Shown piece by piece: positions 38,117 to 47,657 of a stretch of DNA of 64,000 nucleotides (positions are counted from its first letter, which is position 1; each line of letters opens with the position of its first letter). The notes under the pieces were generated by a model. The model had not been told where the DNA came from and ran no database searches. It was given only the letters and a program-made list of their open reading frames with translations. The stretch lies in contig NZ_JABRWJ010000002.1 in assembly GCF_013266755.1 (NCBI RefSeq), forward strand, positions 186,001-250,000, read 5' to 3'. The position numbers and the translations under genes are program-made. Source of the stretch: Pseudaquabacterium terrae. Its GTDB lineage: Bacteria > Pseudomonadota > Gammaproteobacteria > Burkholderiales > Burkholderiaceae_C.

Positions 38117-38898
38117 TGGCGCAATGGCGAAGGCGGGTACGACGACGGGCGCGCGTCGCCGGGTTCGGGCGGCGGCTCGGTCGGCGGGCCCTCGCTCGAC
38201 AAGTCGCCGGCGCGGCTGCTGGGGCCGAGCGCGCCCTGCTCGCTGTTCGGCGCTTCGCTGCGGCCCTCGGGGGAGAAGAACGAGTCGTGGAAGAAGCCGG
38301 AATCCTGCCACAGCGTCGTGCGCTCGCGGCGGCGCGAGGCGACCGCGGTGGCGAGCGAATCGCGCGCACGGTAGACGGCCGGTGCCGGCTGCGGCCCGCG
38401 CGACGCGGCGGCGCTCTGCGGCACCAGCAGCTGCAGCTCGGGAATCGACGGCAGGTGATCGATCGGGCAGCGCAGGTAGCGCACGCGGCACGCGCCGAGC
38501 ACCGACTGCTTGATCTGCATCGAGCGGCTCTGGTTCGCGCGGTCGCTCGCCAGGTCGATCGCCGCCAGCACGCGGCCATTGGCGCTGCAGATCGCGAAGG
38601 TCACGTGGATCGAGCCGAGCAGGTCGTACCAGTAGCGCACCTGCTGCGGATCGTTCGGCTGACAGAAGCGCACCAGCGGCAGCTTCGACAACACGATGTG
38701 GTGCGGCAGTGCTTCGCGCAGCTGGCGGTAGACGCGGCGTTCGTCGGTGCTGAACACCGGCCGCGCCGTCAATGCCCATTCGTGCGGCAGCGGCTTCGGC
38801 TTGACCGGCCGGCGCGGCCGCAACCAGAACCAGACCACGGCGGGCGCCAGGACGGCCACGGCGACCAGGGCGATGATCCAGGGAAGGGTCTGCTGCAT
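38113..38898 (-). CDS. DUF2726 membrane-anchored protein
   Basis: This 261-aa protein starts with a TM helix (IIALVAVAVLAPAVVWFWL) and then carries a DUF2726 domain, residues about 45-150 (FSTDERRVYRQLREAL, VLSKLPLVRFCQP, FAICSANGRVLAAIDLA). The fold resembles restriction-endonuclease-like proteins, but function is not established. The last 100 residues are Pro/Ser/Glu-rich and look disordered. It overlaps the SrkA-like gene by four bases. Confidence 0.8.
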   Translation of the reverse strand: MQQTLPWIIALVAVAVLAPAVVWFWLRPRRPVKPKPLPHEWALTARPVFSTDERRVYRQLREALPHHIVLSKLPLVRFCQPNDPQQVRYWYDLLGSIHVTFAICSANGRVLAAIDLASDRANQSRSMQIKQSVLGACRVRYLRCPIDHLPSIPELQLLVPQSAAASRGPQPAPAVYRARDSLATAVASRRRERTTLWQDSGFFHDSFFSPEGRSEAPNSEQGALGPSSRAGDLSSEGPPTEPPPEPGDARPSSYPPSPLRH

Positions 38899-39129
38899 GG
38901 GCCTCGGACGGATGCGACGGCCAGATCAGCCGCGCGACACGGCGACAGCAGTGAGAGAAGCACGAGGAACTGGCGCTCGGATCATATTACCGTCGGTATC
39001 CTGCACCGCTCCCCCTCCGCCTCGGGGGCACAGCGCTGCCGCATGCGCATTCGAGTGGATGAAACGCCCCCCGGTCGCGGGGGCAAGGCGCGTGCCTTCG
39101 CGAGTCGGGGCCGCTCGACCCGGGGGCGT

Positions 39130-39855
39130 TCAGTCCTTGGCCGGACCGCTCTTGCCGACGCCGCTGCGCACTTCGGCCAGCGCATCGATGAACGCGTCGA
39201 CCGCGCGCGCCTGCTGCTTCAGCTGGTAGTCCAGGGCTGCCGCGCTCTCGCCGACGAATTGCTCCACCTGCGAAGCCAGCGTCTCCGGCGGCAGTTTCAG
39301 CGTGGCGTCCGATTCGCTGCCGGCGCGTTCCACCACCGCGCCGGCGCGGCGTGCGATGCGCAGCATCGCGGTGTTCTCGCTCAGCGCGTGGATGAACAGC
39401 GTGTCGATGCCGCGGTTGCGCGCATGCAGCATCGCGTGCTCGAACAGGCGCGCACCGTAGCCGCGCCCGCGCAGGTGCGAAGAGACCGAGCCGCCGAATT
39501 CAGCCGCGCCGCCGGCCTGTTCATCGCTCGGATGGGCCAGGTGCGCCAACGCGATCAGCTTCAGCCGCCGGTTGAAGACCCCGAAGACCTCGTCGCGCTC
39601 GAAGTCGAGGCCCTCGACATAACGCTCGATCTGCGCATCGGCAGCCGGGAAACCGAAACGCAAATAGCGGTCGTGTTCCGACAGCGCAAGCAGGTGCTCG
39701 AGGATGCGCGGCCGGTGGCCCGGCCCGAGCGAGCGGATCGGGATCCACGCCAGGCGCGGCGGCGGCTTGTCGGGCGGCAGCGCGGAACCGAGCGCCTCGT
39801 TGCGGTCCTCCAGGCGCGGATCCGAGGGGCCATGGGCGTCGATCGAAGCGGTCAT
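39130..39855 (-). CDS. GNAT N-acetyltransferase
   Basis: The product is 241 aa with a clear GNAT core at residues about 50-180. Motif A reads [18 protein letters not shown], which is the R-x-x-G-x-G-x-R/A acetyl-CoA loop, followed by the strand [10 protein letters not shown] and motif B region [15 protein letters not shown]. The last 60 residues are helical and may dimerise. It is one of many chromosomal GNAT proteins whose substrate is unknown. Confidence 0.85.
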   Translation of the reverse strand: MTASIDAHGPSDPRLEDRNEALGSALPPDKPPPRLAWIPIRSLGPGHRPRILEHLLALSEHDRYLRFGFPAADAQIERYVEGLDFERDEVFGVFNRRLKLIALAHLAHPSDEQAGGAAEFGGSVSSHLRGRGYGARLFEHAMLHARNRGIDTLFIHALSENTAMLRIARRAGAVVERAGSESDATLKLPPETLASQVEQFVGESAAALDYQLKQQARAVDAFIDALAEVRSGVGKSGPAKD

Positions 39856-40171
39856 TGAAGACCTCCGGGTAGGTGATTACCCTGATACTAGCGTGCTCGC
39901 CGCCGGTGCCGGCTTGCTATCCCCTTTGGATTCGACTGGCGTGCGGCCGGGCAATGTCCATCGTGTGGCTATAATCCTCGGCTGCCCCAAACACGGCGGG
40001 GTGGAGTGGGGCCGGATTCAACCCCGGCTTCAAGACCCGGTGTGGGCTCTGAGAGGCTGCCTTGATAAGCAGTTCCGAAGGTCGCCCGGCTCCGAACAGC
40101 CGTCGCCCGGTGATTCTGCGCCGACCCGCATCAGCGGGGCGAGCAGGGTGACCCTTACCAGAGAGACCCTC
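39856..40171 (+). promoter_or_regulatory. rplM promoter and about 190-base leader
   Basis: This 316-base non-coding stretch holds the ribosomal operon promoter. A perfect -10 box TATAAT is at 39970-39975; a good -35 at 17 bases is not visible, so another factor or an extended -10 may help. Transcription would begin near 39982, leaving a leader of about 190 bases with several short inverted repeats (for example GCCGG / CCGGC around 40011-40027). Such a leader could carry autogenous control by L13 or S9 (inference). Confidence 0.65.
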
Positions 40172-40600
40172 ATGAAGACCTTCAGCGCCAAGCCGGCCGA
40201 AGTGAAGCACGAGTGGTTTGTGCTCGATGCCACCGACAAGGTGCTCGGACGTGTCGCCAGCGAAGTGGCACTCCGACTGCGCGGCAAGCACAAGGCCATT
40301 TACACGCCTCACGTCGATACCGGCGATTTCATCATCGTCGTCAACGCCGAAAAGCTCCGTGTCACCGGCAACAAGGCCGAAGACAAGGTGTACTACCGCC
40401 ACTCCGGTTTCCCGGGCGGCATCTACGCCACGAAGTTCAAGGACATGCAGGCGCGCCACCCCGGCCGTGCGCTGGAGAAGGCCGTCAAGGGCATGCTGCC
40501 CAAGGGCCCGCTCGGCTACGCGATGATCAAGAAGCTGAAGGTGTATGCCGGTGGTTCGCACCCGCACACCGCCCAGCAGCCCAAGGCGCTGGAAATCTAA
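40172..40600 (+). CDS. rplM: 50S ribosomal protein L13
   Basis: This 142-aa protein matches bacterial L13 throughout, including [32 protein letters not shown] and [20 protein letters not shown]. It is an early-assembling large-subunit protein. It begins the two-gene operon with S9, nine bases upstream of that gene, as in most bacteria. Confidence 0.98.
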   Translation: MKTFSAKPAEVKHEWFVLDATDKVLGRVASEVALRLRGKHKAIYTPHVDTGDFIIVVNAEKLRVTGNKAEDKVYYRHSGFPGGIYATKFKDMQARHPGRALEKAVKGMLPKGPLGYAMIKKLKVYAGGSHPHTAQQPKALEI

Positions 40601-40609
40601 GGAGCGGTG

Positions 40610-41002
40610 ATGATCGGCAATTGGAACTATGGCACCGGCCGCCGCAAGTCTTCGGTGGCGCGCGTGTTCATCAAGCGGGGCGAAGGCCAGATCATGGTCA
40701 ACGGCAAGCCGGTGCAGGAGTACTTCGGCCGCCAGACCTCGATCATGATCGTCAAGCAGCCGCTGCTGCTGACGAACAACGAAGTCGCCTTCGACATCAA
40801 GGTCAACGTGCACGGCGGCGGTGAATCCGGCCAGGCCGGCGCGGTGCGCCACGGCATCACCCGTGCGCTGATCGACTACGACGCGACGCTCAAGGGCGAC
40901 CTGAGCCGTGCCGGCTTCGTGACGCGCGACGCGCGCGAAGTCGAGCGCAAGAAGGTCGGCCTGCACGGCGCGCGCCGTCGCAAGCAGTTCAGCAAGCGCT
41001 GA
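40610..41002 (+). CDS. rpsI: 30S ribosomal protein S9
   Basis: The product is 130 aa with the usual S9 features: [13 protein letters not shown] at the N-terminus, [15 protein letters not shown] and the basic tail ending RRKQFSKR that reaches the P-site tRNA. The ATG at 40610 was chosen over the GTG at 40607 because MIGNWNYG is the usual betaproteobacterial start and a GGAG lies five bases upstream. Confidence 0.98.
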   Translation: MIGNWNYGTGRRKSSVARVFIKRGEGQIMVNGKPVQEYFGRQTSIMIVKQPLLLTNNEVAFDIKVNVHGGGESGQAGAVRHGITRALIDYDATLKGDLSRAGFVTRDAREVERKKVGLHGARRRKQFSKR

Positions 41003-41031
41003 ACGGAACCCTCGCCTCGCGAGACCAAGAC

Positions 41032-41056
41032 AAGGGCCGCCTGTGTGCGGCCTTTG
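41032..41056 (+). terminator. Terminator-like hairpin after rpsI
   Basis: The inverted repeat AAGGGCCGC / GCGGCCTTT with a six-base spacer is followed by TTTG. The U-run is short, so termination is probably partial, and the downstream gene may be partly cotranscribed. Confidence 0.6.
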
Positions 41057-41079
41057 TCATTGCTGGAGCCTGCCAACGC

Positions 41080-41793
41080 ATGCGCTGGAAGTTGTTGCGC
41101 CGCCGTTTGTCGATCAGTGCGCCACGGGTCATCGTCAGGCGTCACCTGCCGTGGCCGCTGCGCTGGGCGGTCGTTGCGCTGGTGCTCGGCTTCTCCGGCG
41201 CGATTGCGCTGTGGGCCTTCGAGCTCGGCAAGGAGCTGGCGGGCCTGGATCGCCACGCCAAGGCCGAGCTGACGCTGCTGCGCGACGAGGTGGGTCGGCT
41301 GCGCATGGAGCGCGACCAGGCGCAGTCGCTGGCGCATGCAGCCGACAGCTTGCTGAAGAGCGAACGCGCGGCGCAGGACAAACTCGGGCAGCAGCTGCGC
41401 CAGCTCGAGGCGGCGAACATGGCGCTGCAGGCCGATCTCGGCTTCTTCGAGAAGCTGCTGCCGGCCGGCGCCGGCGACCAGCGTGTCCTGGTGCGCGGCC
41501 TGCAGGTCGAGCCGCAGCTGCCGGGTCGTCTGCGCTACCAGCTGCTGCTGATGCAGAGCGGCAAACAGGCGGCGGAGTTCGCTGGCCGGGTCGAATTGAC
41601 GTTGGCCGGCACGCTCGACGGGCGGCCGTGGATGCACAACCCGGCACCTGGGCCGCAAGCACTGCGCCTGAAGCAGTACGCGCGCATCGAAGGCGTGCTC
41701 GAGCACCCGCCGGGGGCCGTGGTAAAAACCGTGCAGGTCAAGGTGACCGATGCCAGCGGCGCGGTGCGCGTGACGCAGACCACTCGGCTCTAG
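41080..41793 (+). CDS. DUF6776 membrane protein with coiled coil
   Basis: This 237-aa protein has a TM helix at about residues 28-46 (WAVVALVLGFSGAIALWAF), then a long coiled-coil region (about 55-120, rich in Leu, Glu, Arg and Gln heptads) and a beta-rich C-terminal part (from VLVRGLQVEPQ). It matches a conserved betaproteobacterial family that follows rpsI. The function is unknown; a scaffold role beside the bactofilin gene is possible (inference). Confidence 0.8.
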   Translation: MRWKLLRRRLSISAPRVIVRRHLPWPLRWAVVALVLGFSGAIALWAFELGKELAGLDRHAKAELTLLRDEVGRLRMERDQAQSLAHAADSLLKSERAAQDKLGQQLRQLEAANMALQADLGFFEKLLPAGAGDQRVLVRGLQVEPQLPGRLRYQLLLMQSGKQAAEFAGRVELTLAGTLDGRPWMHNPAPGPQALRLKQYARIEGVLEHPPGAVVKTVQVKVTDASGAVRVTQTTRL

Positions 41794-41835
41794 ACGGGTT
41801 GCGGCGCTCGGATTCCCCTCTACAGGAGACAGGCC

Positions 41836-42234
41836 ATGTGGTCCGGCAAGAAGTCGCAGCCGCCGATCCGTTCGCTGGTCGGCGAAGGCACGCGCCTCAG
41901 CGGCGAGATCCGCTTTCGTGATGGCCTGCGCATCGATGGCGAAGTGCACGGAGATGTCATCGCCGACGGCGAGGCGCGGAGTATCCTGGTGATCAGCGAA
42001 AAAGCCCGGGTGCTGGGCAAGGTGAAAGCCGACCATGTGATCATCAACGGCGAAGTCACCGGCCCGGTCGAGTCGAACGAGCTTCTTGAATTGCAGCCGA
42101 AGGCCCGCATCGTGGGAGATGTGCGCTACGAAGTGCTCGAAATGCATCCCGGCGCGTTGATCGAAGGTGAGTTGCGCCCCCTCAAGGCCGGTGAGCGGCC
42201 GGCGCTGAAACTGGCGGCCTCGAATGACGCCTAG
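41836..42234 (+). CDS. Bactofilin (polymer-forming cytoskeletal protein)
   Basis: The 132-aa protein is almost wholly the bactofilin beta-helix ([29 protein letters not shown], then repeated short strands [23 protein letters not shown]). Bactofilins polymerise without nucleotide and localise cell-wall or polysaccharide machinery. It lies between the coiled-coil membrane protein and erpA. Confidence 0.92.
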   Translation: MWSGKKSQPPIRSLVGEGTRLSGEIRFRDGLRIDGEVHGDVIADGEARSILVISEKARVLGKVKADHVIINGEVTGPVESNELLELQPKARIVGDVRYEVLEMHPGALIEGELRPLKAGERPALKLAASNDA

Positions 42235-42301
42235 TCCCTCGACGCCTGAATCCTCGACGCTCGAATTCTGTTCCCCATTTCTGTCTGTTGGAGTCCTTGC
42301 C

Positions 42302-42676
42302 ATGAACGCCGTCGCTGAAAACCTGGCCCCTGAATCGAATGCAATGCCCTCGCCGCTGGTCTTCACCGACAGCGCGGCCTCCAAGGTCGCCGACCTGGTC
42401 GCCGAGGAGGGCAATCCGGACCTGAAGCTGCGCGTGTTCGTGCAAGGCGGCGGTTGCTCGGGCTTCCAATACGGCTTCACCTTCGACGAGGTGGTCAACG
42501 ACGACGACACGCAGATGACGAAGAACGGTGTCACGCTGCTGATCGACGCGATGAGCCTGCAATACCTGGTCGGCGCCGAGATCGACTACAAGGAAGACCT
42601 GCAGGGCGCGCAGTTCGTGATCAAGAACCCGAATGCGCAAACGACCTGCGGCTGCGGGTCGAGCTTTTCGACCTGA
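42302..42676 (+). CDS. erpA: Iron-sulfur cluster insertion protein ErpA
   Basis: This 124-aa A-type carrier has the three cluster-binding cysteines: Cys52 in [11 protein letters not shown] and Cys116/118 in TCGCGSSF. It delivers 4Fe-4S or 2Fe-2S clusters to target apo-enzymes. The start [10 protein letters not shown] was chosen; the frame is open a little upstream, but there is no homology there. Confidence 0.95.
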   Translation: MNAVAENLAPESNAMPSPLVFTDSAASKVADLVAEEGNPDLKLRVFVQGGGCSGFQYGFTFDEVVNDDDTQMTKNGVTLLIDAMSLQYLVGAEIDYKEDLQGAQFVIKNPNAQTTCGCGSSFST

Positions 42677-42702
42677 TTCGGTTTTCGATGCCGTGCACAG
42701 AG

Positions 42703-42718
42703 GCCGCCTGCGGGCGGC
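42703..42718. terminator. Shared hairpin between erpA and anmK
   Basis: The stem GCCGCC / GGCGGC with loop TGCG lies in the 59-base convergent gap, with modest T-richness on the erpA side (TTCGTGCTTTCT). It may serve as a bidirectional terminator for both genes. Confidence 0.55.
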
Positions 42719-42735
42719 TTCGTGCTTTCTGGGCC

Positions 42736-43878
42736 TCAAGCCGCCGGGTACAGCGCGCCCAGCAGGCGGGGGCTGCGCGCGCCGGTGACCTCCGGCCGGT
42801 TGCCGGGCCGGCGTTCGACGAAGGCCTGCGCCAGCCACGCGAACGCGGCCGCCTCGACCTGCAGGGGCGGCAGGCCGGCGTCAGCGGTCGATCCCACCGT
42901 GACGTCCGGCAGCAGCGCGGCCAGGCGTCGCATCAGGTGGCCATTCAAGGCGCCACCGCCGCAGACCAGCAGCCGTGTCGTGGCAGCGGCATGTCGCTGC
43001 AGGGCGCTTGCGGCGCAACGCGCGGTCAGCTCGGTCAGCGTCGCCTGCACGTCGCTTGGCTCGAGACGTGGATAGGTGGCCAGGCCGGCATCCAGCCATG
43101 CGGCAGTGAACAGGTCGCGGCCGGTGCTCTTCGGCGGTGCGCGCTCGAAGTAGGGTTCGGCCAGCCAGTGGGCCAGCAGGGCCGGGTGCACCGCTCCGGT
43201 GGCGGACCAGCGACCGTCGTCATCGAAGGCCAGGCCACGCTGGCGCTGGCACCACAAGTCCATCAACGCGTTGCCGGGCCCGCAATCGAAGCCGCCGACA
43301 CGACCGTCGGCATGCAGCAGGCTCAGGTTGGCGATGCCGCCGATGTTCAGCACCGCCAGCGCTTCGCCCGGCCGACCAAAACGCGCGGCGTGGAAGGCCG
43401 GCACCAGCGGTGCGCCCTGGCCGCCGGCCGCGACGTCGCGGCTGCGCAGATCGCAGACCACGTCGATGCCGCAGCGCTCGGCGAGCAGCGCGCCGTTGAG
43501 CAGCTGGCAGGTGTAGCCGACGCCGTCGAACTCGCCCGGCCGGTGGCGCACCGTCTGGCCGTGGGCACCGATCGCGCGCACCGCGGCGGCGTCGCAGCCG
43601 GTCTGAACGAGCAGGGTGCGCACGGCGGTCGCATAAACCTCGGCAATGCCGTTGGCCGCCAGCGCCGCGCGGTGCAGCTCATCGTCGCCGCGGGCGTTCA
43701 ATGCCAGGAGCTCGTGGCGCAGTGCCTCGGGCAGAGGGCCATGCACATGGCCGCGCACCTGCATCGGCGCACCGGAGGGAAAGGCTGCGAGCACCGCATC
43801 GACACCGTCGAGCGAGGTGCCCGACATCAGGCCGATGTACCACTCGCTGGCGCCCATGGCGGGCGCCGGTGCGCTCAC
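42736..43878 (-). CDS. anmK: Anhydro-N-acetylmuramic acid kinase
   Basis: The product is 380 aa (family about 370). The N-terminal GLMSGTSLDGVDAVL binds ATP, with HGQTVRHRP and VLNIGGIANLSLL further on and DCGPGNALMD marking the sugar-kinase fold. It phosphorylates 1,6-anhydro-MurNAc released in cell-wall recycling. It starts with GTG at 43878, overlapping the M23 peptidase stop as GTGA, so the two cell-wall genes are coupled. Confidence 0.95.
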   Translation of the reverse strand: MSAPAPAMGASEWYIGLMSGTSLDGVDAVLAAFPSGAPMQVRGHVHGPLPEALRHELLALNARGDDELHRAALAANGIAEVYATAVRTLLVQTGCDAAAVRAIGAHGQTVRHRPGEFDGVGYTCQLLNGALLAERCGIDVVCDLRSRDVAAGGQGAPLVPAFHAARFGRPGEALAVLNIGGIANLSLLHADGRVGGFDCGPGNALMDLWCQRQRGLAFDDDGRWSATGAVHPALLAHWLAEPYFERAPPKSTGRDLFTAAWLDAGLATYPRLEPSDVQATLTELTARCAASALQRHAAATTRLLVCGGGALNGHLMRRLAALLPDVTVGSTADAGLPPLQVEAAAFAWLAQAFVERRPGNRPEVTGARSPRLLGALYPAA

Positions 43879-45254
43879 TCGCTGTCGCCGCGGTAGCCGA
43901 CCAGCGATTCGGCGGCGTCGAGCTGGGCGTGCGCGGCGACGGCCGTCTGCTGGAAGCGCGGCCGCGCCGCGGCATCGACCACCACGGTGTCGGCGGCGCG
44001 GGCGATCTTCAGCGGATCCTGGAAGTGGCCGTCGACGCGGAATTCGAAGTGCAGGTGCGGCCCGGTGGCCCAGCCGGTGGCCCCGACCAGGCCGACGCGC
44101 TGGCCCTGGTCGATGCGCTGGCCCTTGCGCACCTCGAGCTTGCTCAGGTGGGCGTAGACGGTGGTCTTGTTGCCGTCGTGCTTGACGTGCACCACGTTGC
44201 CGTAGCCGTTCTGCCAGCCGGCAAAGTCGACCAGGCCGTCACCGACCGCGCGCACCGGCGTGCCGGCCGGCGCGCCGTAGTCGACGCCGTTGTGGGCGCG
44301 CCAGGTCTGCATGATCGGGTGCAGCCGCATCGCGAAGCCGGAGGTGATGCGCGAGAACTCCATCGGGCTGGCAAGGAACGCGCGCCGCTTGCTCTGGCCG
44401 TCGAAGCTGAAGTAGGCGCCGCGGCCGGCGCTGTCCTTGAACCAGACCGCCTGGGCCGTCTTGCCGTTGTTCGTGAACTCGGCCGCCAGGATGCGGCCGG
44501 TGCCTTCGTTCCACGTGATCGGCTGGTCGTCGGCGGTCAGCGCTTCGAAGACGACGCTGAAGGTGTCGCCCTTGCGCAGCTGGCGGTGGAAATCGATGTC
44601 GGTCGAGAAGATGTCAACCATCTGGCTGGCGATGCTGTCGGGCAGCTTCGCTTCGTCGGTCGCGGCGAACAGCGAGCTGCGGATCGTGCCGCTGCCCAGC
44701 CGCACCTGGCCGACCAGCGGCGCCGTCTCGATCCGGCTGTGCCAGCGGCCGTTCAGGCGGACGATCGTCAGGCGGGTGAAATGGGTGGCCTGCAGTGCGC
44801 TGTCGAGTGCCGGAAAGCGGGCGATGAGCTCTTTCAGCGCGCCGGTGTCGTCGCTGCGCACCTGCACCATCTTGCCGGCGCGGCCTTCGAGCAGGCGGCG
44901 CGCGTCACGGTCGCCGCGGATGAAGATGGCGGCCGCGGCATCGGCGACGCCGAGGCGGCGCAGCAGGCTGTCGGCGGTGTCGCTCGCGCGCGTCAGGTCG
45001 CTGCGCGAGAGCTCCAGGGCATGCTGCGCCAGCGCTTCGAGCTGTTGCTCCAGGCCGCTCAGCGGCAGCTCTTCGGTCACCAGGCGCTGCGGCAGGTCGG
45101 CCGCGTCCGGCGCCATCGGCGCGATACCGAAGGCGGTGACCGCGAAGCAGCCCAGCACCGTGCACACCGCAGCAGCAACCCGGCGCGGATGCCGATGGGC
45201 CGATTGGTTCAGGCGTTGCAGCAGCGCGAGGGATGAATGCTTGATCGATTTCAA
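43875..45254 (-). CDS. M23 murein endopeptidase (MepM-like)
   Basis: This 459-aa envelope protein has an N-terminal hydrophobic anchor (about residues 26-45) and a C-terminal LytM/M23 domain whose zinc ligands are visible in RAHNGVDYGAP and GPHLHFEF. The middle region (about 100-280) is the family's LysM-like/Csd3-like linker. It would cut peptide cross-links for wall growth. The start is one of three adjacent TTG codons; the third (45254) is best spaced, eight bases after an AGGG. It is divergent from tyrS across 205 bases. Confidence 0.9.
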   Translation of the reverse strand: MKSIKHSSLALLQRLNQSAHRHPRRVAAAVCTVLGCFAVTAFGIAPMAPDAADLPQRLVTEELPLSGLEQQLEALAQHALELSRSDLTRASDTADSLLRRLGVADAAAAIFIRGDRDARRLLEGRAGKMVQVRSDDTGALKELIARFPALDSALQATHFTRLTIVRLNGRWHSRIETAPLVGQVRLGSGTIRSSLFAATDEAKLPDSIASQMVDIFSTDIDFHRQLRKGDTFSVVFEALTADDQPITWNEGTGRILAAEFTNNGKTAQAVWFKDSAGRGAYFSFDGQSKRRAFLASPMEFSRITSGFAMRLHPIMQTWRAHNGVDYGAPAGTPVRAVGDGLVDFAGWQNGYGNVVHVKHDGNKTTVYAHLSKLEVRKGQRIDQGQRVGLVGATGWATGPHLHFEFRVDGHFQDPLKIARAADTVVVDAAARPRFQQTAVAAHAQLDAAESLVGYRGDSE

Positions 45255-45459
45255 CAACAAATCCCTACCCAAGCGGGCCCGCGAGGGCCGAGCGATGAAC
45301 AGGAGGCTGCGGGGAGGGGCCACTAGAATCGTGGACCGCTCGCCCCAGAAGGAGAGAGCCTGGCCGACCAGGCCGAGGCCCGCAGGCGAGGCGGCAGTAT
45401 AACCACCGGGTGCCGGGTTACACCGCGTAAAACCCCGTATACCGGCAATCTCGAGGCAT

Positions 45460-46713
45460 ATGTCAACCCCCCATTCAAGTAGTGTTGCGTCGGCGCAGCA
45501 GTTTCCGATCAGCGACCGCGCGCGCGAGGCGCTGGCGATCACGCTGCGCGGCTGCGAGGAGCTGCTGCCGGCCGACGAGTGGCTGCGCAAGCTGGCGCGA
45601 TCCGAGGCCACCGGCCAGCCGCTGCGCATCAAGTTCGGCCTCGATCCGACGGCGCCCGACCTGCACCTCGGCCACACGGTGGTGTTCCACAAGATGCGCC
45701 AGCTGCAGGACATGGGGCACACGGTGATTCCGCTGATCGGCGACTTCACGTCGATGATCGGCGACCCGTCGGGCCGCAATTCGACCCGGCCGCCGCTGAC
45801 CCGTGAGCAGATCGAGGCCAACGCCAAGACCTATTTCGATCAGCTCGCGCTGGTGCTGGACATCGAGCGCGCCGAGGTGCGCCACAACAGCGAGTGGAGC
45901 GATCCGCTCGGCGCGCGCGGGATGATCCAGCTGGCGGCGAAGTACACGGTGGCGCGGATGATGGAGCGCGAGGACTTCCACCAGCGCTTCAAGGCCAACA
46001 CCCCGATCAGCGTGCACGAGTTCCTGTACCCGCTGATGCAGGGCTACGACTCGGTCGCGCTGAAGGCCGACCTCGAGCTCGGCGGCACCGACCAGAAGTT
46101 CAACCTGCTGATGGGCCGCCACCTGCAGCAGGAGCACGGGCAGGAGCCGCAGTGCATCCTGACGATGCCGCTGCTCGAGGGGCTGGACGGCGTCGACAAG
46201 ATGTCGAAGAGCAAGAACAACTACATCGGCATCACCGAAGCGCCGAACACGATGTTCGCCAAGCTGCTGTCGATCAGCGACACGCTGATGTGGCGCTACT
46301 TCACGCTGCTGAGCTTCCTGCCGGCCGAACGCATCGCGGCGCTGAAGGCCGAGGTCGCGGACGGGCGCAACCCGAAGGATGCCAAGGTGCTGCTGGCGCG
46401 CGAGATCGTCACGCGCTTCCACGGCGCGGCGGCGGCCGACGGCGCCGAGCGCGACTTCGAGCTGCGCGCGCGTGGTGGCATTCCCGACCAGATCGACGAG
46501 GTGAGCCTGGGCGGTGCGCCGCTGGCCATCGGCACGCTGTTGAAGCTGGCCGGCCTGGCGCCTTCGGCCAGCGAGGCCTTGCGGCTGGTCGACCAGGGCG
46601 GCGTGCGCATCGACGGCGCGGTGGTCAGTGATCGCGGGTTGAAGGTCGAGGCTGGCACGTGCGTCGTGCAGGTCGGCAAGCGCAAGTTCGCGCGAGTGAC
46701 GCTGAGCGCCTGA
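45460..46713 (+). CDS. tyrS: Tyrosyl-tRNA synthetase
   Basis: The product is 417 aa of the class I synthetase family. HLGH (69-72) is the HIGH motif, LGGTDQKFNLLMGR the tyrosine-site region, and KMSKS is at 247-251. The C-terminal S4 domain is present (ASEALRLVDQGGVRIDG). It charges tRNA-Tyr. The region upstream contains AT-containing segments (for example GTATAC near 45437), but no confident promoter. Confidence 0.97.
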   Translation: MSTPHSSSVASAQQFPISDRAREALAITLRGCEELLPADEWLRKLARSEATGQPLRIKFGLDPTAPDLHLGHTVVFHKMRQLQDMGHTVIPLIGDFTSMIGDPSGRNSTRPPLTREQIEANAKTYFDQLALVLDIERAEVRHNSEWSDPLGARGMIQLAAKYTVARMMEREDFHQRFKANTPISVHEFLYPLMQGYDSVALKADLELGGTDQKFNLLMGRHLQQEHGQEPQCILTMPLLEGLDGVDKMSKSKNNYIGITEAPNTMFAKLLSISDTLMWRYFTLLSFLPAERIAALKAEVADGRNPKDAKVLLAREIVTRFHGAAAADGAERDFELRARGGIPDQIDEVSLGGAPLAIGTLLKLAGLAPSASEALRLVDQGGVRIDGAVVSDRGLKVEAGTCVVQVGKRKFARVTLSA

Positions 46714-46785
46714 ACGCCCGAAGCACGGGAAACCCCTTGCTTCTGCGGCGATCCGACCTTGTCACGGTCCCGCAAAATTGCTGTC

Positions 46786-47178
46786 ATGTCCCTACTCACC
46801 GGCCGCCGCGGCGTCTGCTGCCTGCTCGGCGCCCTGATTTCCGGCCTGGCCGGCGCAGCACAGGCCGGTCCGTCGGCGGCCGAGATGGCGCGCATCGAGC
46901 GGCTGCTGGCGATGATCGGCTCACGCCGCGACATGCGCCTGGTGCGCAACGGGCAGGAGCACGACACCGACACGGCGGTGAGCTTCCTGCGCGGCAAGCT
47001 CAAGCACTACGGCGACGACATCAAGACCGCCGAGGACTTCATCGAACGCCTGGCGAGCCGCTCGTCGACCACCGGCCAGCTCTACTGGGTGCGCCTGGCG
47101 GACGGCCGCCAGATTCCGGCCGGCGACTTCCTGCGCATCGAGCTGGCCCGGCTGGACAAGGCCGCCGCTTCCCGCTGA
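46786..47178 (+). CDS. DUF5329-like exported protein
   Basis: This 130-aa protein has a signal peptide (about residues 9-27, cleaved near AQAG) and the pattern [32 protein letters not shown], followed by [13 protein letters not shown] and [12 protein letters not shown], which fits the DUF5329 / YfeK family of small periplasmic proteins. The ATG at 46786 is preferred as it starts the signal peptide. dtd follows after seven bases. Confidence 0.8.
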   Translation: MSLLTGRRGVCCLLGALISGLAGAAQAGPSAAEMARIERLLAMIGSRRDMRLVRNGQEHDTDTAVSFLRGKLKHYGDDIKTAEDFIERLASRSSTTGQLYWVRLADGRQIPAGDFLRIELARLDKAAASR

Positions 47179-47185
47179 CTCACAG

Positions 47186-47626
47186 GTGCTCGCGCTGGTG
47201 CAGCGGGTCGCCGAGGCCCGGGTCGAGATTGCCGGTGAGGTGGTCGGCGCGATCGGCGCCGGGCTGCTGGTGCTGGTCTGCGCCGAACCCGGCGATACCG
47301 AACAGCAGGCCGCGAAGCTCGTCGACAAGCTGCTGAAGCTGCGCATCTTCAGCGACCAGGCCGGCAAGATGAACCGCAGCGTCGCCGACGTGGCCGGCGG
47401 CTTGCTGATCGTCAGCCAGTTCACGCTGGCCGCCGATGTCTCGGGCGGCAACCGCCCGAGCTTCACCGGTGCCGCCGGGCCGGAGCTCGGCCGGCAGCTC
47501 TACGACAAGGTGCTGGAGCTCGCCCGCGTGCGCCACCCGCAGGTGGCGGCGGGGCAATTCGGGGCCGACATGCAGGTCGGCCTGATCAACGATGGACCGG
47601 TGACGATCCCGATCCGGATCGCCTGA
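47186..47626 (+). CDS. dtd: D-aminoacyl-tRNA deacylase
   Basis: The 146-aa protein matches Dtd. The catalytic SQFTL is at about residues 77-81, GNRPSF follows, and the substrate-gating GPVT motif is near the C-terminus (NDGPVTIPI). It removes D-amino acids from tRNA. It uses a GTG start at 47186, preceded by ACAG. Being close to tyrS fits its role, since D-Tyr-tRNA is a classic substrate. Confidence 0.95.
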   Translation: MLALVQRVAEARVEIAGEVVGAIGAGLLVLVCAEPGDTEQQAAKLVDKLLKLRIFSDQAGKMNRSVADVAGGLLIVSQFTLAADVSGGNRPSFTGAAGPELGRQLYDKVLELARVRHPQVAAGQFGADMQVGLINDGPVTIPIRIA

Positions 47627-47644
47627 CCGGCTCCCATGCCGGTC
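47625..47644. terminator. Shared hairpin between dtd and the Bug gene
   Basis: A perfect 7-bp stem GACCGGC / GCCGGTC with loop TCCCAT overlaps the last bases of the dtd stop codon. There is no U-run on either side. It may still help to end both convergent transcripts. Confidence 0.45.
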
Positions 47645-47657
47645 GGGCGGGTCTCGA

